Assembly (NCBI GenBank): GCA_902778165.1
Contig: CACYWQ010000006.1
Coordinates: forward strand, 1 to 64,000
Length of the DNA: 64,000 bases
DNA from: an uncultured Lachnospiraceae bacterium
Lineage (GTDB): Bacteria; Bacillota; Clostridia; Lachnospirales; Lachnospiraceae
Reading direction: 5' to 3'
In this document: positions 52,029 through 61,295 of the stretch, one piece after another
Layout: every line of letters starts with the position of its first letter
Numbering within the stretch: the stretch's first letter is position 1
Notes under the pieces: generated by a model
Database searches by the model: none
The model's input: only the letters and a program-made list of their open reading frames with translations
Told to the model about the DNA's origin: nothing
Translations under genes and position numbers: made by a program

Positions 52029-53381
52029 ATGAAAGCAACTATAGGTTCTAAAACAGTTGATATGACCGTGGGCAGTCCCACGGGCCATTTGATCAAATTT
52101 GCGATTCCCATGCTTATCGGTAATCTCTTCCAGCAGGTATATAATCTGGTGGATTCCGTTATAGTGGGAAGGTTTGTGGGAGCAGATGCACTTGCGGCAG
52201 TGGGTTCTACGGGTTCCGTGGTGTTCTTATTCTTTGCTCTGTGTAATGGTATCGGAAGCGGTGGCGGTATAGTGGCATCACAGTTCTTCGGAACGGGAGA
52301 TGACACTAATGTCAGGAAGACGATAGCCAATACCGCATATGTGATGGCGATTATGTCCATAGTAGTCGGAGGTTTAGCTTATTTGCTCTCCACTCCGCTA
52401 CTCCATTTCTTAAATACACCGGATGAAATCATATCAGATGCACTCAGTTATATGCAGTTACAGTGCATCGGTCTTATATTTGTGGCTTTGTATAACTATG
52501 CGGCATCCATGTTAAGAGCACTGGGAGATTCCAGAACACCCTTGTATTTCCTTGTGTTTTCCTGTATCATTAATGCCGGATTGGATATATTCTTTGTCTA
52601 TAATCTGGGCATGGGAGTATTCGGAGCCGCACTTGCGACAGTGGTATCGCAGTTCCTTGCCGGAGCCGCATGCCTTGCATTCGCGGTATATACCAATGAA
52701 TACTTTAAGTTATCCCGTGATGACATAAGAATAGACAGATTCATAATGGGTAAGTCAATCAAGCTCGGTGTGCCGTTATCCATGCAGTTTGCGCTTATAG
52801 CAATATCATGTATGGCACTTCAGAGAGTGGTCAACGGATACGGTCCCGTTGCCGTAGCTGCATTTACAGCCACCAGCAGAGTCGAACAGGTAATACATCA
52901 ACCTTATCAGACACTCGGAGCATCGCTGTCCACATTCAGCGGCCAGAATTACGGTGCCAAGAAGAATGACAGAGTGAAACAGGGACTGTATAAAGGCCTT
53001 ATAATGATGTTTGTATTCTCATTGCTTATGCTCCCCGTCATGAAGTTTGGAGGCAAGGCAATAGTAAGGATATTCGTGAGTGACACAGATGTCATTAATA
53101 TGGGTGCCAAGGCATTAAGCTTAACCAGCATGTTCTATGTATCCCTTGGTGTGATATATGTGGTAAGAGGCGTTATGACCGGTGTAGGTGACGGAGTGTT
53201 CGCCCTGCAGAACGGTATAGTAGAGGTCATAGGAAGGTTAGTCTTCCCCCTTGTTTTTACCATGATTCCCGTGATGGGATTATGGGGAATATGGTGGTCG
53301 GTAGGCGCGACATGGACCATAAGCGGTGCGGCCGCATATGCCAGATATCTAAGACACGGTAAGAAAGTGGGCATCAGATGA
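52029..53381 (+). CDS. MATE family efflux transporter
   Basis: Second MATE-type antiporter, 450 residues, twelve predicted helices. N-terminal SPTGHLIKFAIPMLIGNLFQ and AVGSTGSVVFLFFALCNGIG are typical. It has a GGGG ribosome site and follows the xylanase closely; its stop overlaps the next start (ATGA). Sequence differs from the transporter at 16.65 kb, so they are not recent duplicates. Substrate unknown. Confidence 0.92.
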   Translation: MKATIGSKTVDMTVGSPTGHLIKFAIPMLIGNLFQQVYNLVDSVIVGRFVGADALAAVGSTGSVVFLFFALCNGIGSGGGIVASQFFGTGDDTNVRKTIANTAYVMAIMSIVVGGLAYLLSTPLLHFLNTPDEIISDALSYMQLQCIGLIFVALYNYAASMLRALGDSRTPLYFLVFSCIINAGLDIFFVYNLGMGVFGAALATVVSQFLAGAACLAFAVYTNEYFKLSRDDIRIDRFIMGKSIKLGVPLSMQFALIAISCMALQRVVNGYGPVAVAAFTATSRVEQVIHQPYQTLGASLSTFSGQNYGAKKNDRVKQGLYKGLIMMFVFSLLMLPVMKFGGKAIVRIFVSDTDVINMGAKALSLTSMFYVSLGVIYVVRGVMTGVGDGVFALQNGIVEVIGRLVFPLVFTMIPVMGLWGIWWSVGATWTISGAAAYARYLRHGKKVGIR

Positions 53382-53845
53382 ATAAGAGATTCGGAGCTTC
53401 TCCGATAAGAACCAGAGATAATGAATCGAATAACAGCACAGAGAAGGGTTATTATATGAATAACCCCTGTAATGATGTATTTACATGCGCTGTATGCGGT
53501 TATGAGATACATCCCGAGGGTGCGGGAAGTGACCACAGGAATCATTGTCCCAGATGTTTATCAAGCATTCACCTTGATAACATCCCCGGTGACAGAGCCA
53601 GTGATTGTCACGGTATAATGGATCCGATTGCAGTGTGGGTTCGTGACAACGGCGAGTGGGCTCTAATACACAGGTGCAGAAGTTGCGGTGCACTCAGTTC
53701 CAACAGGATCGCTGCGGATGATAATCCGGCCAAGCTTATGGCTATAGCTAATAAGGCGGCAGATAATCCGCCGTTTCCGACAGACAGGCTTAAGGATATG
53801 TGTAAGGCCCTTGGTTATGATCCGGATGAGGAATACCAGGTTTAG
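53378..53845 (+). CDS. RNHCP domain protein
   Basis: A 155-residue zinc-binding protein with the RNHCP motif: CAVCGYEIHPEGAGSDHRNHCP (in the order CxxC ... RNHCPRC), then CRSCGALSSNRIAADDNP. It probably binds one or two zinc ions; the function of this family is unknown, though some members lie with RNA-related genes. The start overlaps the MATE stop; a shorter start at 53456 is possible. nadE begins 23 bases downstream. Confidence 0.85.
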   Translation: MNKRFGASPIRTRDNESNNSTEKGYYMNNPCNDVFTCAVCGYEIHPEGAGSDHRNHCPRCLSSIHLDNIPGDRASDCHGIMDPIAVWVRDNGEWALIHRCRSCGALSSNRIAADDNPAKLMAIANKAADNPPFPTDRLKDMCKALGYDPDEEYQV

Positions 53846-53868
53846 CATATATTACGAAAGAGAATAAC

Positions 53869-54630
53869 ATGGATAATGAATTACTTCGCGGTCACATGAA
53901 TGACTGTATTAATTGGATAAGAGAATTCTTTGAATTAAATGGCCCGGGATGCAATGCCATCGTGGGCATTTCAGGCGGTAAGGACAGCTCCGTTGCGGCG
54001 GCTCTTTGTGTGGAGGCGCTTGGACGTGACAGAGTGATCGGAGTACTTATGCCAAGCGGAGTTCAACCTGATATTGATGCCGCATATACACTTGTTAACC
54101 ACCTTGGGATCAAGCATTTTGAGGTCAATATAGGTGATACGGTAGCTGCTCTTAAATCAGCCGTAACTGAGGGAATGGGCAGTGAATTATCCGTTCAGTC
54201 CGTGACGAACATTTCTCCCAGAGTGCGTATGACTACTCTGTATGCGGTAGCGCAGAGTCATAACGGACGCGTAGTTAATACATGTAATCTCTCAGAGGAC
54301 TGGGTAGGATATTCTACAAGATACGGCGATGCGGCGGGTGATTTCTCGCCTTTGTGCGGATTTACCGTAGATGAAGTTAAGGGAATCGGAAGACTGCTTA
54401 ATCTTCCCGATGTGCTTGTTGATAAGGTTCCGATAGACGGACTATGCGGCAAGACGGATGAAGATAACCTTGGATTTAAATATGCCACATTGGATAAGTA
54501 TATAAGAACCGGTGAGATAGAAGATGAGGGCATCAAAGAGATAATAGATAAGAAGCATAAGGCTAATCTGTTTAAGCTTAAATATATGGACTGCTTTGAT
54601 CCTAAGATACCGGTTAAGGCTAAGCAGTAG
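53869..54630 (+). CDS. nadE: NAD+ synthase, ammonia-dependent
   Basis: A 253-residue NadE that amidates deamido-NAD using ATP and ammonia, the last step of NAD synthesis. ATP PP-loop GISGGKDSSVAAAL near residue 30, TCNLSEDWVGYSTRYGDAAG and LPDVLVDKVPIDGLCGKTDE are conserved. The glutaminase domain of eukaryotic/actinobacterial forms is absent, as usual for the short form. It lies between the RNHCP gene and an AEC transporter. Confidence 0.96.
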   Translation: MDNELLRGHMNDCINWIREFFELNGPGCNAIVGISGGKDSSVAAALCVEALGRDRVIGVLMPSGVQPDIDAAYTLVNHLGIKHFEVNIGDTVAALKSAVTEGMGSELSVQSVTNISPRVRMTTLYAVAQSHNGRVVNTCNLSEDWVGYSTRYGDAAGDFSPLCGFTVDEVKGIGRLLNLPDVLVDKVPIDGLCGKTDEDNLGFKYATLDKYIRTGEIEDEGIKEIIDKKHKANLFKLKYMDCFDPKIPVKAKQ

Positions 54631-54645
54631 GAGTGTTTGCTTAAG

Positions 54646-55581
54646 ATGTTTGACAGTTTCGTGATAGTGGGCACTCAGGTGCTGACACTTTTTATATTAA
54701 TAGGAATAGGATTTGTCTGCGGTAAGCTTAAGCTGTTGCAGCAGGCAGGCGTTAAGTCTGTCAATGACATAGTTATATATATCGTCAATCCCTGTCTTAT
54801 CATAAGTGCGTTTCAGAGGGATTTCGAAGCGGGACTTCTGCATAATTTCTTATTGGCGCTTATGGGTGCGGCACTGGCGCATGTCATATGCTTGATCATT
54901 GCATCCCTTGTATTTCGAAGACAGGATGAGGGAAGAAGAAAGGTGCTTAGATTCGCATCCATCTTCTCTAATTGCGGTTTCATGGGAATACCCCTTCTGT
55001 CGGCACTGCTTGGACCTGACGGAGTGTTCTACGGTGCGGCATACCTGGTAGTATTTAATCTGCTTATCTGGTCATACGGCCAGTATATAATGGCTAAGGG
55101 ATCAGAGGGATTTGAGACTAAGAAGATAGTTCTTAATCCCGGCGTGATCGCGGTTGTGATCGGACTGGTATTCTTCTTTACATCCACAAGACTTCCGCAG
55201 ATCATCATGATACCCGTGGATTACATGGCCTCACTTAATACTCCGGTTCCGATGCTTATCATAGGTTATACCTTGTCAAGATTTAAGCCTTCGGATCTGC
55301 TTGGCGGATTTGATGAGATCAAGGTATATCTTATAAGACTTATAGCAGGTCCCGTGATTTTACTTGGAATTCTCTATGCAATGGGCTTAAGGGGTATGGT
55401 GCTTACGGCAGTTATCGTATCGGCTTCAGCACCTACAGCAGCACTTACTACGATGTTTGCTATTAAGTTTGGCTGTGATGAGGAACTGAGTGCAAGAATA
55501 GTGTCGACATCGACATTATTATCCATAGTCACCATGACATTAATAGTCGGATTTGCCGCACATATCGGTGCGATGCCTTGA
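54646..55581 (+). CDS. AEC family (auxin efflux carrier-like) transporter
   Basis: A 311-residue membrane protein with about ten helices in two inverted halves of five, typical of the AEC/BASS-related family that moves organic acids such as malate. IVNPCLIISAF and FASIFSNCGFMGIPLLSALLG are diagnostic (the latter with the NCGFMGIP motif). ATG 54646 is chosen; TTG 54637 is also possible. It ends at the bidirectional hairpin at 55613. Confidence 0.9.
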   Translation: MFDSFVIVGTQVLTLFILIGIGFVCGKLKLLQQAGVKSVNDIVIYIVNPCLIISAFQRDFEAGLLHNFLLALMGAALAHVICLIIASLVFRRQDEGRRKVLRFASIFSNCGFMGIPLLSALLGPDGVFYGAAYLVVFNLLIWSYGQYIMAKGSEGFETKKIVLNPGVIAVVIGLVFFFTSTRLPQIIMIPVDYMASLNTPVPMLIIGYTLSRFKPSDLLGGFDEIKVYLIRLIAGPVILLGILYAMGLRGMVLTAVIVSASAPTAALTTMFAIKFGCDEELSARIVSTSTLLSIVTMTLIVGFAAHIGAMP

Positions 55582-55612
55582 TTTGCAGAATATAAAAATA
55601 CGGACATAATTA

Positions 55613-55637
55613 AAGAGTCGTCTTAAAGACGACTCTT
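55613..55637. terminator. Bidirectional terminator between AEC transporter and degV genes
   Basis: 10-bp stem AAGAGTCGTC / GACGACTCTT with TTAAA loop and AT-rich flanks, lying between convergent genes. Confidence 0.85.
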
Positions 55638-55666
55638 ATTTATTCCTATATTCGAACTGATGTGAT

Positions 55667-56554
55667 TTAGTCTTCTCTCTTATCACCCCAGAAGAACAGG
55701 GCAACTGTTCCCGGACCGGTGTGGCTTCCGATTACGGCTCCGATAGGGAAGATCTCAACCTTACCGTTTAACTTCTTAAATTCATCTTCTATAAGTGCAG
55801 CTTCCTTACTGGCATCATCCAAACACTCTGAATTGCTTATATATACCTTGCCATCGTAGTCAAGACCGTTCTCTGCATGCTGTTGCATAAGTTCAACGGC
55901 TCTCTTGATAGCCTTGTTGGTTCCACGAATCTTCTCGCGGGGTATAAGCTTACCTTCAAAGTTCACATTAAGCATGGGACAGATATTAAGCACATTGCCT
56001 ACAAATCCTGCAGTCTTGGTAACGCGTCCGCCTTTAATGAAGAATGTAAGGTCTGATGAGAAGAACCAGTGGTGAAGTCTTAACTTATTCTCTTCGGTCC
56101 ATTCAACTAACTCCTCAAGGCTCATACCGCCTTTCTTAAGCTCAACCATCTTATCAATTAAGAGCCCATATCCGCTTGATGCAGCTAATGAATCTATTAC
56201 ATATATATTGGCGTCCGGATACTCATACTTAAGTTCGTCTCTTGCAACACAGGCTGAATTATAACTACCTGAGATTCCGCTTGAAAGCGTTATGTGCAAT
56301 ACATCCTTGCCACTTTTGATTATCTGCTCAAAATACTTGATATACTCGGCTACGGTAACCTGACTTGTCTTGGCATCCTCGCCTGCAAGCATTCTTCTGT
56401 ATAACTCCTCGGGCTTAACACTCTTGCCGCAATCATCTACATACTCTGTATTACCTAATGTAAAGTGGAAAGGAATGTATCTTATTCCATATTCCTTGAA
56501 GCGTTCTTCGCTTAAATCTGCCGTTGAACAACAACTAAGGCAATAATCTCTCAT
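55667..56554 (-). CDS. DegV family fatty-acid-binding protein
   Basis: A 295-residue DegV protein. In Firmicutes these bind fatty acids (FakB role) and present them to the kinase FakA for phosphorylation. Typical motifs: STADLSEERFKEYGI at the N terminus, KTSQVTVAEY and TLSSGISGSYNSA in the binding domain, FFIKGGRV, and SHTGPGTVALFF at the C terminus. I chose ATG 56554, preceded by AAGGGAGAGAT on the minus strand; the frame is open to 56821 but that region overlaps the promoter area of the divergent efflux operon. FakA is not in the window. Confidence 0.9.
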   Translation of the reverse strand: MRDYCLSCCSTADLSEERFKEYGIRYIPFHFTLGNTEYVDDCGKSVKPEELYRRMLAGEDAKTSQVTVAEYIKYFEQIIKSGKDVLHITLSSGISGSYNSACVARDELKYEYPDANIYVIDSLAASSGYGLLIDKMVELKKGGMSLEELVEWTEENKLRLHHWFFSSDLTFFIKGGRVTKTAGFVGNVLNICPMLNVNFEGKLIPREKIRGTNKAIKRAVELMQQHAENGLDYDGKVYISNSECLDDASKEAALIEDEFKKLNGKVEIFPIGAVIGSHTGPGTVALFFWGDKRED

Positions 56555-56788
56555 TTTATATCTCTCCCTTACGGTTACATTGATTCGCGACTTTGTCGCT
56601 ACTACACACCAATAGGTATTATAGAATAAACACTGATTTTTCTCAATATTTTTTGCTTTCCTTACTTTTTCCTTAAAAAATTCTGAATTCGTACATTTTT
56701 CGCCATCTTGTGGTATCATAGAAGACTGTAAGCGTCTGTTTAATATAAATTTAATAATCTTGACAGACATAACATCAAGGAGAATTCG

Positions 56789-58501
56789 ATGAAGAAGATT
56801 TGGGAATTTATTAAGAAACATAAGAAGTTATTCATCATATTGGCGATAGTTCTGGCTATAGTGATCGTAATTGCTGTTGTGGTCCACAGGACCAAGAAGA
56901 AGGCCGAGGAAATGTTTGGCATGATGACACAGGAGACGTATGTATTAGAGAAGCGTAATCTTGTACAGTCCGTATCAGGCTCGGGCAAGATAGCGAGTGT
57001 GGAGAAGAAGGATATCGTGCTGGCATCCCTGGCTAATACCAAGGTGGCAACAATGGATGTTAAGGTGGGCGATACGGTCAAAGAAGGGGACATTATATGT
57101 ACCTTCGATACCGAGGAAATCGAGCGCAATCTGGCGAACGCCAAGACCGACCTTGCCATATCACAGAAGAAGACTGCCAATCAGATGGAGAATCAGACCA
57201 GAAGTCTGTACAACACCAGAGTTGATGCCGTTAATGATACCAACCGCAACTTAGAGGAACTTGACAAGGCTCAGAGGATTTATGACACCGAGCAGGGTGA
57301 GAAGGCTGAGGCTTCCCGCATCTATGATGAAGTTGAGGACGTCTACGAAGATTATTGGGACGAGGACCTTTACTACGATTTGCTGGAAGATTATGCGGAA
57401 GTCCAGCACAGACTGGAAAAATATGCGAATGTTGATGCCGCAAATTATGCAAATCTAAGCCAGGAACAACAAGATGAATATGACGATTTGATAGGAAAAT
57501 CCAAAAAGCTAAGTGCCCAAATTACTAATCTTGAAAGAGCCAAAGGCAGATTAGATGCTGCCAAGGGTGACACCGACTCTGCGACCAAGTCCGTTGATTC
57601 GGCGGCCGACAATCTTACAGATGCCAAGCGTAAGCAGGAAGATAACTTCCGTAAGGATGTAAGCGGTGCACTGGATGCTGAGAATAATTATGAGAATGCG
57701 CAGCTTGATGCGTCGGTTGCAAGCAGAGACTTTGAAGATAAGGTGCGCAAATACGAGGAGCAGCTTGAGGATGCGACGCTGCGGGCTCCGTTTGCAGGAA
57801 TTATCACTGCGATCAATTTCGAAGCGGGCGACACATACAGCGGACAGGCGCTGCTTACGATAGAGGATTTAAGCTCGTATGTAATCGAAGCGGGAATAGA
57901 TGAATATGATATAAGCAAGGTTGCAGTGGGTCAGAAGGTTAGGTTTAAGACCAACTCAACAGGCGATGAAGAACTTGAAGCGGAAGTTATACAGATTGCT
58001 CCGAGAGCATCGACAGCTGCTGCATCATCTGCATCATCCGGAACATCGACTACAGTAAGTACGGCCACATATCAGGTTAAGATGAAGATCACTTCGGATA
58101 CCAAGGACTTAAGATTGGATATGACGGCGAAGATTAATATCATCATAGATCAGGCCGATAATGTATACGCGGTACCCTTCTCAGCCGTGCAAACTGATGA
58201 AAATGGAAACAAGTATATAGAGGTGCAGGATGAGGTGTCAGAGGCTGCAATGCCGGCATCCGAAGGTGCATCGGATGATGCGGAAGCCGCACCTAAGGGA
58301 GCCAAGGGAATGCCCGGAGCACCCATGGGAATGGGTGATACTCCTACTAAACGTATCCCGGTTAGCGTTGGTGTGGAGACTGACTACTATATAGAGATCA
58401 ACTCGCCCGAATTATATGACGGCATGGTAGTCATCGTGCCAAGCAGTGACAGCAATCTTGATAATATGATGATGTTTATGGGCCCCGCAGGCGGACTTTG
58501 A
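56789..58501 (+). CDS. RND/HlyD-type efflux periplasmic-adaptor-like protein (MacA type)
   Basis: A 570-residue membrane-fusion protein. N-terminal helix at about 10-30, a biotinyl-lipoyl domain split by a long coiled-coil hairpin (about 115-310), then beta-barrel and membrane-proximal domains with a Ser/Ala-rich insertion (AASSASSGTSTTVST) and a further Ala/Glu/Met-rich segment near 480-530. In Gram-positives such proteins bind the ABC permease at the membrane. AAGGAG precedes ATG 56789. The next two genes encode MacB-like ATPase and permease, so the three form an ABC efflux complex. Confidence 0.9.
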   Translation: MKKIWEFIKKHKKLFIILAIVLAIVIVIAVVVHRTKKKAEEMFGMMTQETYVLEKRNLVQSVSGSGKIASVEKKDIVLASLANTKVATMDVKVGDTVKEGDIICTFDTEEIERNLANAKTDLAISQKKTANQMENQTRSLYNTRVDAVNDTNRNLEELDKAQRIYDTEQGEKAEASRIYDEVEDVYEDYWDEDLYYDLLEDYAEVQHRLEKYANVDAANYANLSQEQQDEYDDLIGKSKKLSAQITNLERAKGRLDAAKGDTDSATKSVDSAADNLTDAKRKQEDNFRKDVSGALDAENNYENAQLDASVASRDFEDKVRKYEEQLEDATLRAPFAGIITAINFEAGDTYSGQALLTIEDLSSYVIEAGIDEYDISKVAVGQKVRFKTNSTGDEELEAEVIQIAPRASTAAASSASSGTSTTVSTATYQVKMKITSDTKDLRLDMTAKINIIIDQADNVYAVPFSAVQTDENGNKYIEVQDEVSEAAMPASEGASDDAEAAPKGAKGMPGAPMGMGDTPTKRIPVSVGVETDYYIEINSPELYDGMVVIVPSSDSNLDNMMMFMGPAGGL

Positions 58502-58564
58502 TCGACATAGTTCATAGTTAATTGATACGGACAATTGATATATAACTGATATAGATACAACATA

Positions 58565-59284
58565 ATGGAAGACAATAAGAAACAGATAATCAACATGCGC
58601 GGAATAGTGAAGCGCTTCTATATAGGTACGCCCAATGAACTTACCGTCCTTAAGGGTATCGACCTTGATGTATATGAGGGAGAATTCGTTGCGGTAGTAG
58701 GTGCATCGGGCAGCGGCAAATCTACGCTTATGAATATCATAGGTTCACTTGACCGTCCCACGGAAGGATCATATATATTGGATGATATAGATATCTCTAA
58801 GGCCAAGGACAGTGAACTCTCAGGCATAAGGAACAAGAAGATCGGTTTCGTGTTCCAGACCTATAATCTTATCGCCAAGACCAACGCTATTAAGAATATT
58901 GAAGTACCGATGTTGTATGCGGGAATGAGTCTGCGCGAACGTAATAAGCGTGCGGAAGAATTGCTTGCGCTTGTAGGTATGGAGGATAGAATGCATCATC
59001 TGCCCGAGGAATTATCCGGAGGACAGAAGCAGAGAGTAGCCATAGCAAGAGCCATGGCTAATGACCCTGCGATCATCTTAGCCGATGAGCCTACAGGGGC
59101 GCTTGATTCATCCACGGGCCGTATGGTCATGGATATTTTCCATAAGCTGCATAAGGAACAGGGTAAGACGATAATCCTTATCACACATTCTCCTGAGCTT
59201 GCCGAAGAATGTGAGCGGATCATAACGATCAAAGACGGTGAGATCACCGGACAACGCAAGGGTAAGGGGGTGTCTGAATCATGA
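58565..59284 (+). CDS. MacB-like ABC ATPase (LolD type)
   Basis: A 239-residue ATPase with Walker A GASGSGKSTLMNI, signature LSGGQKQRVAIARA and Walker B ILADEPTGALD. MacB/LolD-type ATPases pair with FtsX-like permeases. The upstream ribosome site is poor, though the gene is plainly intact. Its stop overlaps the start of the permease gene (ATGA). Probable substrates include antimicrobial peptides or macrolides. Confidence 0.95.
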   Translation: MEDNKKQIINMRGIVKRFYIGTPNELTVLKGIDLDVYEGEFVAVVGASGSGKSTLMNIIGSLDRPTEGSYILDDIDISKAKDSELSGIRNKKIGFVFQTYNLIAKTNAIKNIEVPMLYAGMSLRERNKRAEELLALVGMEDRMHHLPEELSGGQKQRVAIARAMANDPAIILADEPTGALDSSTGRMVMDIFHKLHKEQGKTIILITHSPELAEECERIITIKDGEITGQRKGKGVSES

Positions 59285-60570
59285 TGTTGCTTGAGAATAT
59301 CAGACTGGCCCTTACGGGACTTCGTGCCAATAAGATGAGAGCGTTACTTACGATGCTTGGCATTATCATAGGTATCGCATCCGTTATCGCCATCATGACG
59401 GTCGGTAATTCGCTTACGGTGGAACTTAACAACGAGTTCGCATCCATGGGTGCATCCAATATCGAAGTGCTCATCACCCGTAAGATAAATGAGGAAGATA
59501 TAAGTACTGACGGAATGATATACACTGAGAGTTACCGTGACAGAAGACCGACAGATGATGACTACATAACAGAGGAAATGATTCAGGCTTATATCGAGGC
59601 TTATGAAGATAAGGTCTATGCGATAGCGGCATATGAGTCTGTGACTTCCGCTCAGGTTAAGCAGGGCAATCTGTATGCCAATGTCAATATCCAGGGTGTT
59701 AACTTAGGTCAGTTATATACGGATAAGACAGAGATCATGGCAGGTAGAGTCTTCTCAGACAGAGAATTAAACGATTCGGGCAAGGTCTGCTTGGTATCGG
59801 ATAAATTCGTCAATAATATGTATGACGGCAATTTAGAAGAAGCTATAGGTCAGTCTGTTCCGGTTGAGATAGCCGGTAAGAGTTATTCATTTGTCATTGT
59901 CGGCGTCTATGAGTATGAGCAGAATTCGTATTCATTTGAGACCGTATCCGAGAAGGATCTATACACTCCCATGCTCATTCCGATAAGAAGTGCCAAGGCA
60001 ATCACGCATACCAACAATTATCCTCAGTTCTCGGTGGTCGGCCAGACCGGCGTTGATGTCAACTCATTCATGACTGAGACGCAGAATTTTTTCAATAAAT
60101 ACTATGAGCGTAACAAGGACTTCGAAGTGATGGCTTATTCCATGAGCAGTTACTTAGAAGAGATGAACGATATGGTCAAGACCATGACCCTTGCGATCGC
60201 CGTTATTGCAGGTATAGCGCTGCTTGTAGGCGGTATCGGTGTCATGAACATCATGCTTGTATCTATAACCGAGCGTACCAGAGAGATCGGAACCCGCAAA
60301 GCCTTAGGTGCACCAAACAGTTCCATAAGGATGCAATTTATAGTAGAATCCATAGTAATATGTCTGATTGGTGGTATAATAGGAATGTTACTCGGCATCC
60401 TGATGGGATACGGCGGAGTCAAACTCATCCAGTCGACGGCATTTGAAGTATCGGTTAAGAGTGTACTTATATCCATCGGCTTCTCGATGGGCATCGGCGT
60501 ATTCTTCGGCTATTATCCGGCCAACAAGGCTGCCAAGATGGACCCTATCGAAGCTTTAAGATATGAGTGA
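59281..60570 (+). CDS. MacB/FtsX-type ABC permease
   Basis: A 429-residue permease with four helices: one at about 20-42, then an extracytoplasmic MacB_PCD domain to about 295, and three at the C terminus (about 300-322, 345-370, 385-415). Motifs LRANKMRALLTMLGIIIGIAS and ERTREIGTRKALGA are characteristic. It is coupled to the ATPase and lies two genes after the adaptor; no drug-specific signature is visible. Confidence 0.94.
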   Translation: MMLLENIRLALTGLRANKMRALLTMLGIIIGIASVIAIMTVGNSLTVELNNEFASMGASNIEVLITRKINEEDISTDGMIYTESYRDRRPTDDDYITEEMIQAYIEAYEDKVYAIAAYESVTSAQVKQGNLYANVNIQGVNLGQLYTDKTEIMAGRVFSDRELNDSGKVCLVSDKFVNNMYDGNLEEAIGQSVPVEIAGKSYSFVIVGVYEYEQNSYSFETVSEKDLYTPMLIPIRSAKAITHTNNYPQFSVVGQTGVDVNSFMTETQNFFNKYYERNKDFEVMAYSMSSYLEEMNDMVKTMTLAIAVIAGIALLVGGIGVMNIMLVSITERTREIGTRKALGAPNSSIRMQFIVESIVICLIGGIIGMLLGILMGYGGVKLIQSTAFEVSVKSVLISIGFSMGIGVFFGYYPANKAAKMDPIEALRYE

Positions 60571-60572
60571 TT

Positions 60573-61295
60573 ATGAGCAATACTGACAATTACGGCAGAT
60601 TCAGAACATGGCTGTATTCTTTCATACCGAAGGTAATAAGCAACAGACTTATGCTCGGTATCATGCAGTTTATGCGCGCCATGCAGCGCCACGGTGCTTT
60701 CTTTGCGGCATCGCATCACGACCTTAATGTTAAGAATCTGTCTGTGCTTATGTCTGAGGATATAAGTATGCGACTCAGTCCTTTTATGGAAAACCAGAAG
60801 CGACTGAGTTCTCTGTATCTCGGAATGTCTACTATGGACAGGGCGGGCTGTGAGATCATAGCGGTGTACAATGCATTAAGGGCATTGGGAATGGATATGC
60901 CCCTTCCTGATCTGATCGAGAGATTTGAAAAGGACGGAATGATATACAGCGGAAGATACGGAGTGTCTGCATATGCCATGAGAGATGCGCTTAAGGATGC
61001 CGGACTTAAGACGGTGACCGCGCATAAGATAACTGATATGGCTAAGATTCTTACGGAGTCGGCAGTATCGATTCTTACTATGTATAATGATAAGACAACG
61101 ATCGGTGCGGAGATACACAGCGTATGCATCTCAAGATCTCATGACGGTTATCTTATTCACAATATGTACGGAGACGGAGCGGTATTAGGTCCTTATAAGG
61201 ACTTTGATGATATGATAGGAACCCTTAGGGGCGGCAAGACAGGCCCTATACTAATGATTGGTGTTAATCCAAAACAGGAGAGTGAGTTATGTTAA
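60573..61295 (+). CDS. C39-like papain-fold protein
   Basis: A 240-residue cytoplasmic protein. DRAGCEIIAVYNALRALGMD near residue 90 looks like the Cys box of C39-type peptidases (usually QxxxxxCGxA), and EIHSVCISR with DGYLIHNMYGDG near 175-195 provides the His/Asp end. No signal peptide. In bacteriocin systems the C39 domain is fused to an ABC exporter; here it stands directly behind a MacB-like exporter. The role is inferred. Its stop overlaps the next start by seven bases. Confidence 0.6.
   Translation: MSNTDNYGRFRTWLYSFIPKVISNRLMLGIMQFMRAMQRHGAFFAASHHDLNVKNLSVLMSEDISMRLSPFMENQKRLSSLYLGMSTMDRAGCEIIAVYNALRALGMDMPLPDLIERFEKDGMIYSGRYGVSAYAMRDALKDAGLKTVTAHKITDMAKILTESAVSILTMYNDKTTIGAEIHSVCISRSHDGYLIHNMYGDGAVLGPYKDFDDMIGTLRGGKTGPILMIGVNPKQESELC

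Noticed and set aside
56554..56821. N-terminal extension of DegV to 56821
   Set aside because: The added 89 residues do not resemble DegV, and ATG 56554 has a good ribosome site.
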